Shown piece by piece: positions 44,312 through 52,876 of a DNA stretch of 64,000 nt. Under the pieces are notes generated by a model. The model was given only the letters and a program-made list of their open reading frames with translations. It was not told the DNA's origin and made no database searches. Made by a program: the position numbers and the translations under genes. Each line of letters opens with the position of its first letter. Within the stretch, counting starts at the first letter, position 1. Source of the DNA: Hippea sp. KM1 (lineage in GTDB: Bacteria; Campylobacterota_A; Desulfurellia; Desulfurellales; Hippeaceae); contig NZ_JAFP01000001.1 in assembly GCF_000526195.1 (NCBI RefSeq), forward strand, positions 62,001 through 126,000, read 5' to 3'.

Positions 44312-45880
44312 TCAATTAGCAGGTTTAAATGAATACTTCTTAAAGGCTTCCCTTAATGTATCCACTTTGTCTTTTAATACCTCAGACATAGGCTTGATGC
44401 TTCCGCTCCTTATTATGTTTAGTATGTCCTCTGTGCTCACACTATTTTTCCCTTCTATAAAGGCATTTTCTACAGCTTCAGACACTATAGCCTCAATGTC
44501 TGCACCTGAATATCCAACTTTCATTGCATCTAAAACTCTATCGAGATCTATGCTATTTGGGTCTTTTTTCCTGTTTTTTAAATGTATCTTGAATATCTCT
44601 CTCATTGAGTCTCTATCAGGAAAATCTACAAAGAATATTTCATCGAATCTGCCTTTTCTCAAAAACTCAGCAGGTAGTCCAGATATGTCATTGGCAGTAG
44701 CAATTAAGAAAACGGCTTTTTTCTTCTCCTGCATCCATGTAAGTAGTGTTCCAAATATTCTGGTAAGCGTGTCATTACTATTGTCTCCGATGCCGGATAA
44801 TGCCTTCTCTAATTCATCAATCCATAAAATGCTTGGTGCTATGGATTCTGCCGTTAGAATGGCTTTCCTTATGTTTTCTTCTGATTGACCAAGATAAGGG
44901 CCCATAACCCTTCCCATATCCAGTCTCAATAGGGGCAAATTCATCAACTTGCCGGCATATTTGGCAGTTAAAGATTTACCGCAGCCAGGCATCCCCACGA
45001 GCAATACGCCCTTTGGCAGATCAACGCCATTTTCTATAGCCTTATCCAGGTTTCTAAATATCTTGTTTTTTCTATTTAACCACTCTTTAAGGTTTTTTAG
45101 TCCACCAACATCTGTGGATATACCCCTTAAATCAACAAACTCAACAATTGGGTTTTTCTCCGCCTTTTGTTTTTTGTAGTCCATGAAGAAATCTATGTCT
45201 TTCTCATCCAAGCTCCCGTCATCTGATATTGCAATATATAGCAAATTCTCAATCTCTGAATATGTAAGGCCCTGAAGAGCAGATATTAGCTCGTTTCTTA
45301 GTTTGTCTGTAACTATTAGGGAGTATTCCTGTATTATTTCATCCAAGATTTCCGATATTTTGCCTCTATTTGGGTATGAAAACTTAAAAACTATTATGTC
45401 CTGTTCCAGCAGTGGCGGTATAATAAAAGAATCTGAAATGAAAAAAATGGATGCATAGTTGCCTTTTTGTTTTATATCGTTCACAACATTTTTCAGCATT
45501 CTAATATTTTCCACACCTGAAGGGCTTTGTTCGTTTATGGTTGTCTCGGCACTCAAAACAGCAAGAGCAACTTGATGCTCCGACGAAATATCCCTGATAA
45601 ACTTCATGGCTTCGTAGAAATTGCCTATGGCATCAATTTGGTTCTTTATTCTTATGAGCAATTTTCTTTCTGAGTCTTTGTGAAGCTGCACAACCCGGTT
45701 TTCGTTTATCCATCTAAGCCCTTCAGCTTCGTCGTATGTAAAAACAGGGCATCTATCATTGATGGTTTCAACAGCTTCTGTAATTACATCCAACGCCTCA
45801 AGCTCTTCTTCGGTCTTTAGATATATAAGCGGATGCTTTGCGTTTATAAGTGTTCCTATTCTGTCTACAAGATTTTTCAT
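44312..45880 (-). CDS. Ycf46-like AAA+ ATPase
   Basis: A 522-residue protein with an N-terminal alpha/beta domain (1-240, LINAKHPLIYLKTEEELEAL) that is typical of Ycf46/DUF4 AAA proteins, and a classical AAA module at 255-470. Walker A is GMPGCGKS (296-303), Walker B ILWIDE (351-356), sensor-1 ATAND (394-398), and the arginine finger RKGRFD (408-413). AAA+ proteins of this type remodel protein complexes; in cyanobacteria Ycf46 is linked to CO2 uptake, but in other bacteria the partner is unknown. Here the setting is a set of unknown proteins with a GTPase and J-domain protein, so a chaperone or assembly role is plausible. Confidence 0.88.
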   Translation of the reverse strand: MKNLVDRIGTLINAKHPLIYLKTEEELEALDVITEAVETINDRCPVFTYDEAEGLRWINENRVVQLHKDSERKLLIRIKNQIDAIGNFYEAMKFIRDISSEHQVALAVLSAETTINEQSPSGVENIRMLKNVVNDIKQKGNYASIFFISDSFIIPPLLEQDIIVFKFSYPNRGKISEILDEIIQEYSLIVTDKLRNELISALQGLTYSEIENLLYIAISDDGSLDEKDIDFFMDYKKQKAEKNPIVEFVDLRGISTDVGGLKNLKEWLNRKNKIFRNLDKAIENGVDLPKGVLLVGMPGCGKSLTAKYAGKLMNLPLLRLDMGRVMGPYLGQSEENIRKAILTAESIAPSILWIDELEKALSGIGDNSNDTLTRIFGTLLTWMQEKKKAVFLIATANDISGLPAEFLRKGRFDEIFFVDFPDRDSMREIFKIHLKNRKKDPNSIDLDRVLDAMKVGYSGADIEAIVSEAVENAFIEGKNSVSTEDILNIIRSGSIKPMSEVLKDKVDTLREAFKKYSFKPAN

Positions 45881-45925
45881 TGTGAGTCTTCACCTCTTTC
45901 TAACTTAAAAAGTTTTGAGTTTCTT

Positions 45926-47404
45926 TTATTTTTGAACATACACCCCCAACTCATCTCCTTTGATTTTCAGCAAATCACACAGTTTTTTCTTCGGCAGGTC
46001 GTGAATGGCTTTTCCTACAGTATTTAAATATTCATTAATCTTTTGTTTTTCTACAGTGTTTAAATATTTATTGATCTCTTGTTTAGTAATATCGATAAAT
46101 TTTTGTTGAAAGGAATTTAAAGTATATAAATAAGCTTTGTAAATGCCAGATAAATATTCCCTTATTATATGTTGTAATTGTTGCCATGTTAAAACTTTTT
46201 CTAGACATCTTTTTGAGTATAATCCATTTGTATATTTACATTCTTGTGCTATTTTCATAATTTTATTTTTTATTTCATTATTAAATTCATTGTATTTTAA
46301 TTCATTATAATACATAGGATCTTCTGCATCATCCATAATTTTTTGAAGTATACTTCGTATACTTCTGTCAATTTTAACCTTATTCATTATATCTTTTAGA
46401 AAACCTTTAAATCCGCTGTAAAAGTCGTTTGGTGTGTCAAGGTTAGCTCTTATCAAATTTGATGTATATATATCTTTTAAATATATTGTCAGCTCTTTTT
46501 CCAAAGTTTTAAATTCTGCGTTTATAAACTCGTCAAATTTTTTGTCTAATGCTTGTAGTTGACTATTTTCTGATATATAATAAAGATTTCCTTTAATTGT
46601 AAAAAAAACTCCATACTCAATTATATAATCTTTTACATTTTTGATTCCCCACCACATGCTTTCGATTCTCCACAATATATCATCTTTTATATTTTCTTCT
46701 GCTCTATTTAAAATTTCCTTTAACTGTGCACTTAACTCATTTTTTACTTCATCTATTTTTCTTTCTAATCTTAATATGCTTGTTTTGATTTTCTCTTTAT
46801 TTTCGTAAAAATGAAGCTCTCTCTTTATAATCTCAACAACATCCTTGAAACTATACCTTTTCTTATATTCTAACTTTGCCTTATCTTTTTCAAAACTTAA
46901 ATTATCGTCCGTTATCAAATGATTGCATTCAAATGTCAAATTTTCAATAGCAAAGCCTTCGCAGGTCACGCAAACAATATTGGCTCTAATCAATGTTTCA
47001 CTTTTCCCTTGACCTACAATCTTTACTGGTTTGTCTATATAAAGCCTATCAAATACAAAAACACCTTTAGAAATTTCTATTGCACCGGTTTCACCTTTTT
47101 CAAGCAACTCAATGACTTTAGAGTTGTCGGTTGCTATGTTAGAATCCAAAGAAAAATCGACATCTTTAATTTCAATGCCAAATATACCTGCCAGTTTCTG
47201 GATGCTTTCTTGGATATTGTCCGGGTCTAAACAATCAGCATAAGTTTTCCCAAAACCTTGAAGAAACCTCTTTAGCCTTCCATCCTTTGCAGGAAGTATC
47301 AAATCCTCTGGATGGCTTTTGAGTATCTCTTGGATATCTTTAAGTGTTCTTATATTTTTAGAGCCCAAAGAAAAAGGTATGCTCGCTCTCCTTCTGTTTG
47401 CCAC
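45926..47404 (-). CDS. hypothetical protein, about 500 aa, with a short beta-helix-like segment
   Basis: A large soluble protein, AT-rich in codon use compared with core genes. The start is uncertain: a GTG at 47404 has GGGAGG four bases upstream; ATG at 47416 and TTG at 47449 lack sites. Around residues 130-185 a run of short strands (GAIEISKGVFVFDRLYIDKP, VKIVGQGKSETLIRANIVCV, then CEGFAIENLTFECNHL) resembles a small right-handed beta-helix as in pectate-lyase-fold repeats. The remaining 300 residues are long coiled coils. Near the C-terminus a 12-residue unit (INKYLNTVEKQK / INEYLNTVGKAI) is tandemly duplicated. The family is not recognised; possibly a scaffold. Confidence 0.65.
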   Translation of the reverse strand: MANRRRASIPFSLGSKNIRTLKDIQEILKSHPEDLILPAKDGRLKRFLQGFGKTYADCLDPDNIQESIQKLAGIFGIEIKDVDFSLDSNIATDNSKVIELLEKGETGAIEISKGVFVFDRLYIDKPVKIVGQGKSETLIRANIVCVTCEGFAIENLTFECNHLITDDNLSFEKDKAKLEYKKRYSFKDVVEIIKRELHFYENKEKIKTSILRLERKIDEVKNELSAQLKEILNRAEENIKDDILWRIESMWWGIKNVKDYIIEYGVFFTIKGNLYYISENSQLQALDKKFDEFINAEFKTLEKELTIYLKDIYTSNLIRANLDTPNDFYSGFKGFLKDIMNKVKIDRSIRSILQKIMDDAEDPMYYNELKYNEFNNEIKNKIMKIAQECKYTNGLYSKRCLEKVLTWQQLQHIIREYLSGIYKAYLYTLNSFQQKFIDITKQEINKYLNTVEKQKINEYLNTVGKAIHDLPKKKLCDLLKIKGDELGVYVQK

Positions 47405-47528
47405 TTTACCTCCCATTGATTTTAAAAACTCAAAATAACCCTTCAGCAAAACAAAGCTGTTATAGTATTTGTGCTTTAAAAAAGCTATTCTTTTTATCTG
47501 TCTTTGTCAAGACACCTTATTTTAAGCC

Positions 47529-47762
47529 CTACGCTTTTCTCTTTGTCCCCTCCAAGAACGCCTTTATGGCAACGCCTACTAAGTTTTCATCTGAAAAGAC
47601 CTTTTTGGCATCTTCGATTAGCTCAGGTTCCTTGCATGCAAGGTAAGCGCCGAGTGAGCTTGCAAGTGTTACTACTGCCGGTAAGAAGATAGACACAGGG
47701 TCGCATTTTGGTTTTTTGTTGTTTGTCCCCTTCTTGTTTGGGTTAAACTCTACAATCTTCAT
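47529..47762 (-). CDS. small protein with one predicted membrane segment, 77 aa
   Basis: A basic N-terminus (VEFNPNKKGTNNKKPK) is followed by a single hydrophobic stretch (VSIFLPAVVTLASSLGAYLA, residues 23-42) and a soluble C-terminal helix (ELIEDAKKVFSDENLVGVAI). This suggests a one-pass or membrane-tethered protein. AGGAGGG upstream of the ATG supports expression. No family recognised. It lies between the 500-residue coiled-coil gene and the nuclease-like gene in the same direction. Confidence 0.65.
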   Translation of the reverse strand: MKIVEFNPNKKGTNNKKPKCDPVSIFLPAVVTLASSLGAYLACKEPELIEDAKKVFSDENLVGVAIKAFLEGTKRKA

Positions 47763-47826
47763 CTTTAGCCCTCCTTCTTTGGTTTTTTACCTATTTAAGA
47801 ACATTGATCCGAAAAATACCTTCATT

Positions 47827-48345
47827 TCATACAGAGACCTTTGCAAATACGCAATCTCTGAAGGTTACTATTTGGCAGCTTTTAACGAGCCCTTCCTTTT
47901 TTAAAAACTCACAAGCATCTTTTATTGCGTGTTCGTATTTCTCATTTTCCTGTATCAACCAGATGTGGTTTAGATTCACATTTTTCAGGTAGTCGAACAT
48001 CTGTATGCCAATAGCAACGGCAAAACACTGTGTCAATTTATCAAGGTTATAGAAATCATCAGAAAACCTCTTTATAGCGTCATCGCCACTTTTTGTTTTA
48101 GGCGAATGCCAGGATATCCAGGCAGAACAGTTCTTTGTTTCGTCCTCCGTTTTAATCTCTGCAATCTCTATTAGCTTTTCGTTGTTATAGATTACAAAGT
48201 CTGCACCGTGTAAGGTTTTGTCTGTTAAAGAGGTTTTGCTAAGGTCATAACCTATGTGTTCTTTGAAGAAATCAATGATGATGTCTTCAAAGTAGAAGTG
48301 TTTTCCTTTAGAGTATTTGCTGTCTATTTTATAACTTAAGCTCAT
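47827..48345 (-). CDS. putative PD-(D/E)XK-like protein, 172 aa
   Basis: A soluble protein that may have a restriction-endonuclease-like fold. The pattern is E-D-I-I-I-D-F-F helix, then TLHGADFVIYNNEKLIEIAEIKTE, which offers D-x(12)-E-x-K spacing like a PD-(D/E)XK core, and a nearby conserved-looking SAWISWHSPK. The reading is inference from spacing; homology search would decide. I prefer the ATG at 48345 (MSLSYKID) because GGAGGG lies upstream; a frame start at 48357 is possible. The C-terminal part is mixed alpha/beta (NLNHIWLIQENEKYEHAI). Confidence 0.6.
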   Translation of the reverse strand: MSLSYKIDSKYSKGKHFYFEDIIIDFFKEHIGYDLSKTSLTDKTLHGADFVIYNNEKLIEIAEIKTEDETKNCSAWISWHSPKTKSGDDAIKRFSDDFYNLDKLTQCFAVAIGIQMFDYLKNVNLNHIWLIQENEKYEHAIKDACEFLKKEGLVKSCQIVTFRDCVFAKVSV

Positions 48346-48366
48346 ATCACCCTCCATGACTTCTTG

Positions 48367-48933
48367 TCATTTCTCATCCGCAACTTTATCTCCCAATTCT
48401 ATTTCTGCCGTTCTTAATAGAATGCACCTGGCGTGGTAGATAAAACCATTCCATTTTTCTATCGCATTCGCTATCACATCTGCAAGAAATTTTCCTGTTT
48501 CTGTGGCATCAAGTGGAACTAAGACCTCGTGGTTTATTTTCTTTCTTTGATTTTTTAAGTTATCCTTGTTATTACTTTTTATTTTTGGCTGGTGTTTTTT
48601 GTAAATGTCTTCAAGCAGTTTATCTACATCCATCTTTACTATGCTTGCCTCTTTAATCTCATCGGAACATAACCAATTGGTTCTGTTGCAATCAAGACAA
48701 CTTTTATCAACTTTAATTTTGTTGTCCTTATCCAATAAATTGTATTTTAGCAAGAGTCTTTTTACACTGTATATAAACCCTTTCATCTCTTTTTCTGTCT
48801 TAAAAAAGTCTCTTACAAAAAAGGGGATAAGCAATATCTTAAAAAGAGACTCAAATAAAGACATTGAAATCTTTTCTTTTTCTATTAGTAGATTCAACTC
48901 ATCTTTAAAAAACATAAACTCCCTCTTGTTCAT
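48367..48933 (-). CDS. hypothetical protein, 188 aa
   Basis: Not recognised. A soluble, mostly helical protein with a Lys-rich middle (NNKDNLKNQRKKINHE). It contains one CxxC-like cluster (SCLDCNRTNWLCSDE, three cysteines within 12 residues) that might bind metal, and a hydrophobic region (SLFESLFKILLIPFFVRDFF) near the start. GGAGGAG is well placed before the ATG. It lies 27 bp downstream of the zinc-ribbon gene stop and is evidently in the same transcript. Confidence 0.6.
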   Translation of the reverse strand: MNKREFMFFKDELNLLIEKEKISMSLFESLFKILLIPFFVRDFFKTEKEMKGFIYSVKRLLLKYNLLDKDNKIKVDKSCLDCNRTNWLCSDEIKEASIVKMDVDKLLEDIYKKHQPKIKSNNKDNLKNQRKKINHEVLVPLDATETGKFLADVIANAIEKWNGFIYHARCILLRTAEIELGDKVADEK

Positions 48934-48960
48934 TGGCTCCTCCTTAATTGCCCTCTATGA

Positions 48961-49212
48961 TTAAGTAAGCTGACTCCACTGATGTGAGCCCGATTGAGGA
49001 CATTTTACCGACTGATTCGGCATGTTTTTTGAATAAATAAGGATTCCACATTTCCTACATTGCCATGCCTTTAACCCGGGTCTTGGGACAACATCGCCAT
49101 CGTTTGTGGCTATAGTCCATTGGTGATTGCCCCCGGCTGGGCAAGCTGAAGATTGAGGCATACTATTTGACGGGATTAAGAGAGAACAATTTTTACATAT
49201 CCAGACCTTCAT
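48961..49212 (-). CDS. duplicated zinc-ribbon protein, 83 aa
   Basis: Two tandem copies of one unit, each about 33 residues: W-x-C-x-x-C, then L/I-x-x-S-x-x-M-P, C-P, G-x-H-Q-W. Copy 1 reads VWICKNCSLLIPSNSMP then CPAGGNHQW; copy 2 reads AWQCRKCGILIYSKNMP then CPQSGSHQW. Each copy has three cysteines and a histidine, a full zinc site. Internal duplication is seen directly. The function is unknown; small zinc ribbons usually mediate protein or nucleic-acid contacts. AAAGGAGGGG precedes the ATG. Confidence 0.78.
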   Translation of the reverse strand: MKVWICKNCSLLIPSNSMPQSSACPAGGNHQWTIATNDGDVVPRPGLKAWQCRKCGILIYSKNMPNQSVKCPQSGSHQWSQLT

Positions 49213-49230
49213 TGTGTACCCCTCCTTTGA

Positions 49231-50619
49231 TTAACTAAAGTTTTTATATCTCTTCAAAATCTCATAAGCTGAATTTATCTCTTTTATCATCTCATCGCTG
49301 TCTGTATTTCCAGCATCGGGATGCCAATAGGCAGCAAGCTTTCTGTAGGCCTTTTTAATCTCCTCTGGCGTTGCATCTATTGATACGCCAAGTATTCTGC
49401 ATGCCCTTTCAACATCAGATTCAGAAGCGGAGCTATAACTATAACTCTCTTCTTGGCTCTGATATTCCTCTTTATATGAGTGTTGGTAGTTGTCGTTTTC
49501 ATAATCAAATTCGTTGTCAAATCTCTCGTAGTAGTATTTGTTTTCTTCATCTTCCTCTTCATATCCTAAGATAACATTTGCCTCTTTTATTATGCTTTTT
49601 AAGTATTCAAAGCACTCGCTCCATCTGTTTTGTGAAATGAGATACCCTATGTTTCCGCTAAAGAGCGCTTCTTTTAGCTTTTTGACCCTTTTGTCTGGAA
49701 ATAGCAGGTTAAGGATGAAAAATCTTCTGTTTTCAGCCTCATTTATCAATTCCTTTGCCTCTGTGTAAAGCTCAAGAGCTATTTTAATTCTATCGTGCTC
49801 TTGTTTCGCCCCTGTATATGCCTCATGTAAGATGTTCAGTATAAAAGAGGGACTGTTTAGAACCGTGCATTTGCTTTTAACTATTTCGTCCTCTGCTTGA
49901 AATATGTAGTCAATGAATGTGGGATATGAGCCGAGAAACTCCTTTGCCTCTAAGATATCGTCTGATAGGTCTCTTGTTTTTCTTACCAAGCTTGCTATCT
50001 CACTCTGCATTCTGTTTACTTCCATGTTGAACTTGTAAACCATGCCTGCTTCTACTCTGGAAGATGGTGAAAGGATAAGCGTTGAAAGGAAGGAAACTAC
50101 AACAGTCGTTATAAGTGCCGTTACGAATACCGCCTTTGTCCCTGCATGCAGAGTTACCTTCTGTGGTGCATGGACAACTACATCTGACATATACCCATTC
50201 TTTAGCATGTAAACAGAAACAAAAGCGCCAGCTAATGAGCCAAGAAGAAAAGACAAAACAGGAAAAGCTCTGAAAAATAGGGGAATTTTCTCTTTGATTA
50301 TGCTGTTTAGCTTATCATACAACACATAGGCCTCAATTTTTGGTTCATCGTCTAAACCAATTGAAGACAGAGAGCATCTTAAATCTACTACATCGCATAG
50401 ATTGACCTGGTTGTGTATCTTTGAAACTGGAATTAGCTTCATTATGGCTGAATTGACAATAATAGCTATAAAAACAGATGGCGCTGCATACACCAGAATT
50501 TCAAGCAAAAACAGGGCAAGGTATATCAGATACACCCCAATCCCAAGGATGGCCGAGAGGATGAAGAGGGAAACGCCGAGGAAGGCTATGGCAACGATTA
50601 AAAAGATTAGCAGCGACAT
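49231..50619 (-). CDS. membrane-anchored J-domain (DnaJ-like) protein
   Basis: A 462-residue protein with about four transmembrane segments (4-32, 33-60, 115-140, 165-187), a cytosolic helical region, an acidic, tyrosine-rich stretch (about 355-395, YYYERFDNEFDYENDNY), and a C-terminal J domain (about 400-460). The J domain has ILGVSIDATPEEIKKAYRKL and the HPD tripeptide (433-435), so it should stimulate a DnaK-type ATPase near the membrane. A membrane anchor plus terminal J domain is unusual; it suggests local chaperone recruitment to a membrane complex. The ATG lacks a strong Shine-Dalgarno site. Confidence 0.85.
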   Translation of the reverse strand: MSLLIFLIVAIAFLGVSLFILSAILGIGVYLIYLALFLLEILVYAAPSVFIAIIVNSAIMKLIPVSKIHNQVNLCDVVDLRCSLSSIGLDDEPKIEAYVLYDKLNSIIKEKIPLFFRAFPVLSFLLGSLAGAFVSVYMLKNGYMSDVVVHAPQKVTLHAGTKAVFVTALITTVVVSFLSTLILSPSSRVEAGMVYKFNMEVNRMQSEIASLVRKTRDLSDDILEAKEFLGSYPTFIDYIFQAEDEIVKSKCTVLNSPSFILNILHEAYTGAKQEHDRIKIALELYTEAKELINEAENRRFFILNLLFPDKRVKKLKEALFSGNIGYLISQNRWSECFEYLKSIIKEANVILGYEEEDEENKYYYERFDNEFDYENDNYQHSYKEEYQSQEESYSYSSASESDVERACRILGVSIDATPEEIKKAYRKLAAYWHPDAGNTDSDEMIKEINSAYEILKRYKNFS

Positions 50620-50662
50620 TGCTTCTTGTTTTTATTGCTTAAAATTTAGATTGTTTATTTTT

Positions 50663-51496
50663 TTACCTCCTTGAGGCAGCAAGTAGTTTGTTAGCATGTG
50701 CCCTGTAGTAGACAGAGGCGATGTAAGATGATTGAAAAATAATGGCGTATATTGCTCCATAAGAGCGAAAATTATAATAAAAGGAGGGGAATATAATTAG
50801 TGAAATTACACATATAAACAATAATACTATTAATAATATTGCTGCAAACTGATCTTTTGATATAAATATTTGCAATAAATGAATTAAAAAAACATAAATC
50901 AGAATGTACACAACCAACATGCTTGCACTACCAAAAAAGGACAACCCTAACGCCAAATACATCTCAAATCCGAATCCAGCAAGCATTCTGCTCATTGAAA
51001 AATGTAATTCTGAGATCCAAAAAGATGTTTCTTTATCATTATTAAAGTCAGAATAGTAAATCCATTGGTTTGTTTCAGGAGTAATTAATTCTATAGTGCT
51101 ATCTTTTACGGTTTTCTTTTGCTCTTTTTCGTTTGATACCTCGATTGTTTCTTTGATGGGATTATATTTAAATAGGATATTAACAGGTATTTCCCCAATG
51201 AAACTCACCACCTCACCAATCAATATTGCCAGCGTAATATATATTAGCCAGTATATATCACCTGATGGGCTGGAATTGCTATAAATAGGGGTTTTGGCGC
51301 CATAGTGCATATTAATATTGTGGAGCGCATGATTAACAACCGTGCAGTTATCTATATTTTGGCAAATAATAGGCAACTGTAGGCTTATTGTGTCATTAAA
51401 AACATAATTCAAAATCACAAAAGCTATAACACCTATTGGAAAGTTAAAAAGAATCCTATATAGAGGCGTTTTTAGTAAATTAGAAAGGTCTTTCAT
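50663..51496 (-). CDS. hypothetical integral membrane protein, 277 aa
   Basis: Predicted to have about six transmembrane segments: 12-30 (ILFNFPIGVIAFVILNYVF), about 80-100 (WLIYITLAILIGEVVSFIG), about 180-215, 218-250. A loop between segments 1 and 2 contains three cysteine/asparagine-rich residues and is likely periplasmic. A central soluble region (about 115-165) includes KEQKKTVKDSTIELITPETN. I do not recognise the family. Its start abuts the stop of the previous gene (51497), so translation is coupled. Confidence 0.65.
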   Translation of the reverse strand: MKDLSNLLKTPLYRILFNFPIGVIAFVILNYVFNDTISLQLPIICQNIDNCTVVNHALHNINMHYGAKTPIYSNSSPSGDIYWLIYITLAILIGEVVSFIGEIPVNILFKYNPIKETIEVSNEKEQKKTVKDSTIELITPETNQWIYYSDFNNDKETSFWISELHFSMSRMLAGFGFEMYLALGLSFFGSASMLVVYILIYVFLIHLLQIFISKDQFAAILLIVLLFICVISLIIFPSFYYNFRSYGAIYAIIFQSSYIASVYYRAHANKLLAASRR

Positions 51497-52315
51497 TTAA
51501 AATTCAACCTTTAGCTTGACTAATACTTTGTCTATTTCAGAGCTTTTTTGCACAAAATTGAAATAGAACTCACCCCTTGTTCCAAGTAAAAGTTCTGTGG
51601 CCTTTTTTGCGATAGTTTTGCCAAATAAACTTACTTTTAATCCGCCGGATATGGTTTTTTTAGCTTCACTATACAGATCAATAACAATTTCTTTGCTTTT
51701 GTAAAGTCCAGCAGATTCAATAAAGTCTGCTATAATAGGATCGTCCAATAGGTTGGATCTCTTTGCTATTTCTTTTGCTTTCTCTATATTTGGGTTTCTT
51801 TTCATAAACTCACATCTTATTTGAATGCTTTTTCTGAAATTCTCTAAGAACTCATACTCAAGATTCGCATCGATTTTAGAGCTTTTTTCGACTTTTTCAG
51901 CGTTTGTTTTGTTGTCAGCACTTTTATTTTTGTCTAATCCCAAATTTAGAGAGAAGCTACTCTCACCCGTTTTAATATTTGTACTTACAACTTCAACTCT
52001 CTGGGCTCCCAAGAATCCTATAATTTGCGTTATGGCGTTATATTTTAATATCATACTTCTCATGGGAAAATTGCTTATCTCATAAAATGCTCCATCAATA
52101 CTGTTTAATGCAAAAACGCTGTAAACTTCTAAATTGTCTCTAAAAGATTTCAAAAAATCCTCTGGTATTTCAGCTGGAACTGGATAATAGAGTATGCCAA
52201 TTTCGTCATTAGAAACCAAAGAGTTATTTTCCTTAATAGCTTTGTAAAAATCAACTTTCTTTGTTGTTATTATAGTTTTAAATGGATGGTTGTAGTTGTT
52301 TCTGCTTATAAGCAT
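51497..52315 (-). CDS. hypothetical protein, 272 aa
   Basis: Not recognised. The frame can extend to 52384, but the ATG at 52315 (MLISRNNYNHPF) has AAGGAGG nearby, which decides the start and removes an overlap with the previous gene. A mixed alpha/beta N-terminal part (TIITTKKVDFYKAIKENN, IGILYYPVPAEIP) leads to helical segments and a basic tail (LFGKTIAKKATELLLG, then strands ending VLVKLKVEF). No membrane segment is seen. It is positioned between the membrane protein and the hydrophobic-tail protein. Confidence 0.62.
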   Translation of the reverse strand: MLISRNNYNHPFKTIITTKKVDFYKAIKENNSLVSNDEIGILYYPVPAEIPEDFLKSFRDNLEVYSVFALNSIDGAFYEISNFPMRSMILKYNAITQIIGFLGAQRVEVVSTNIKTGESSFSLNLGLDKNKSADNKTNAEKVEKSSKIDANLEYEFLENFRKSIQIRCEFMKRNPNIEKAKEIAKRSNLLDDPIIADFIESAGLYKSKEIVIDLYSEAKKTISGGLKVSLFGKTIAKKATELLLGTRGEFYFNFVQKSSEIDKVLVKLKVEF

Positions 52316-52334
52316 TAAGGTTTCCTCCTTTTCT

Positions 52335-52841
52335 TTATCTTTTAATGCCAAAAATCGAAGTAAAAAATGCTGCAATAGCGTCAAAAATTTTTCTTAAGAA
52401 ATTTCCAATGTTTTTTTTTAGTCTTGTCAATAAAGCCTTTTTGCTTATTAATTTAATTAGATAATTTTTAAGAATCCCTATTAAAAAATTAATATTTATA
52501 GGAATATTTCTTCTTTTAGAAAAATTCTCTATAATATTTATTATCTTATCTATAGTGTTTTCCAAACCACAAGTTTTGTAATTTTCTTCAATATCTTTCA
52601 AAGAAAAAACGCAAATTAAAGGAATTGTCCGATTTATATGATCCTTTACTTCTGTTGGTATTTTAAGAATAATGTAATTTTTGTTGCTATAAAGAGTGGC
52701 TTTTGTATCTCTATAAATCACTTTTCCTTCTTGGGCTATATTTATAGAGATTTCTTTGTATTTACTTTTCAAATTCTCATTATTCGATTCTACAATTATA
52801 GAATTAGTTTTTATATCTTCTGTTTCAAGTATATAATTCAA
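52335..52841 (-). CDS. hypothetical protein with a hydrophobic amphipathic C-terminus, 168 aa
   Basis: Starts at TTG (52841) with TAGGAT a few bases upstream; no better start is present. The N-terminal two thirds is a soluble alpha/beta domain (SKYKEISINIAQEGKVIYRD, then KIPTEVKDHINRTIPLICVF). The C-terminus turns basic and then hydrophobic: KKNIGNFLRKIFDAIAAFFT, then SIFGIKR. It resembles the LFGLFG-ending tail of the 43740 gene product, suggesting a common membrane-attachment mode. Family unknown. Confidence 0.6.
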   Translation of the reverse strand: MNYILETEDIKTNSIIVESNNENLKSKYKEISINIAQEGKVIYRDTKATLYSNKNYIILKIPTEVKDHINRTIPLICVFSLKDIEENYKTCGLENTIDKIINIIENFSKRRNIPININFLIGILKNYLIKLISKKALLTRLKKNIGNFLRKIFDAIAAFFTSIFGIKR

Positions 52842-52876
52842 TTTTATCCTACCCTCAACATAAATTTATTGCTTTT

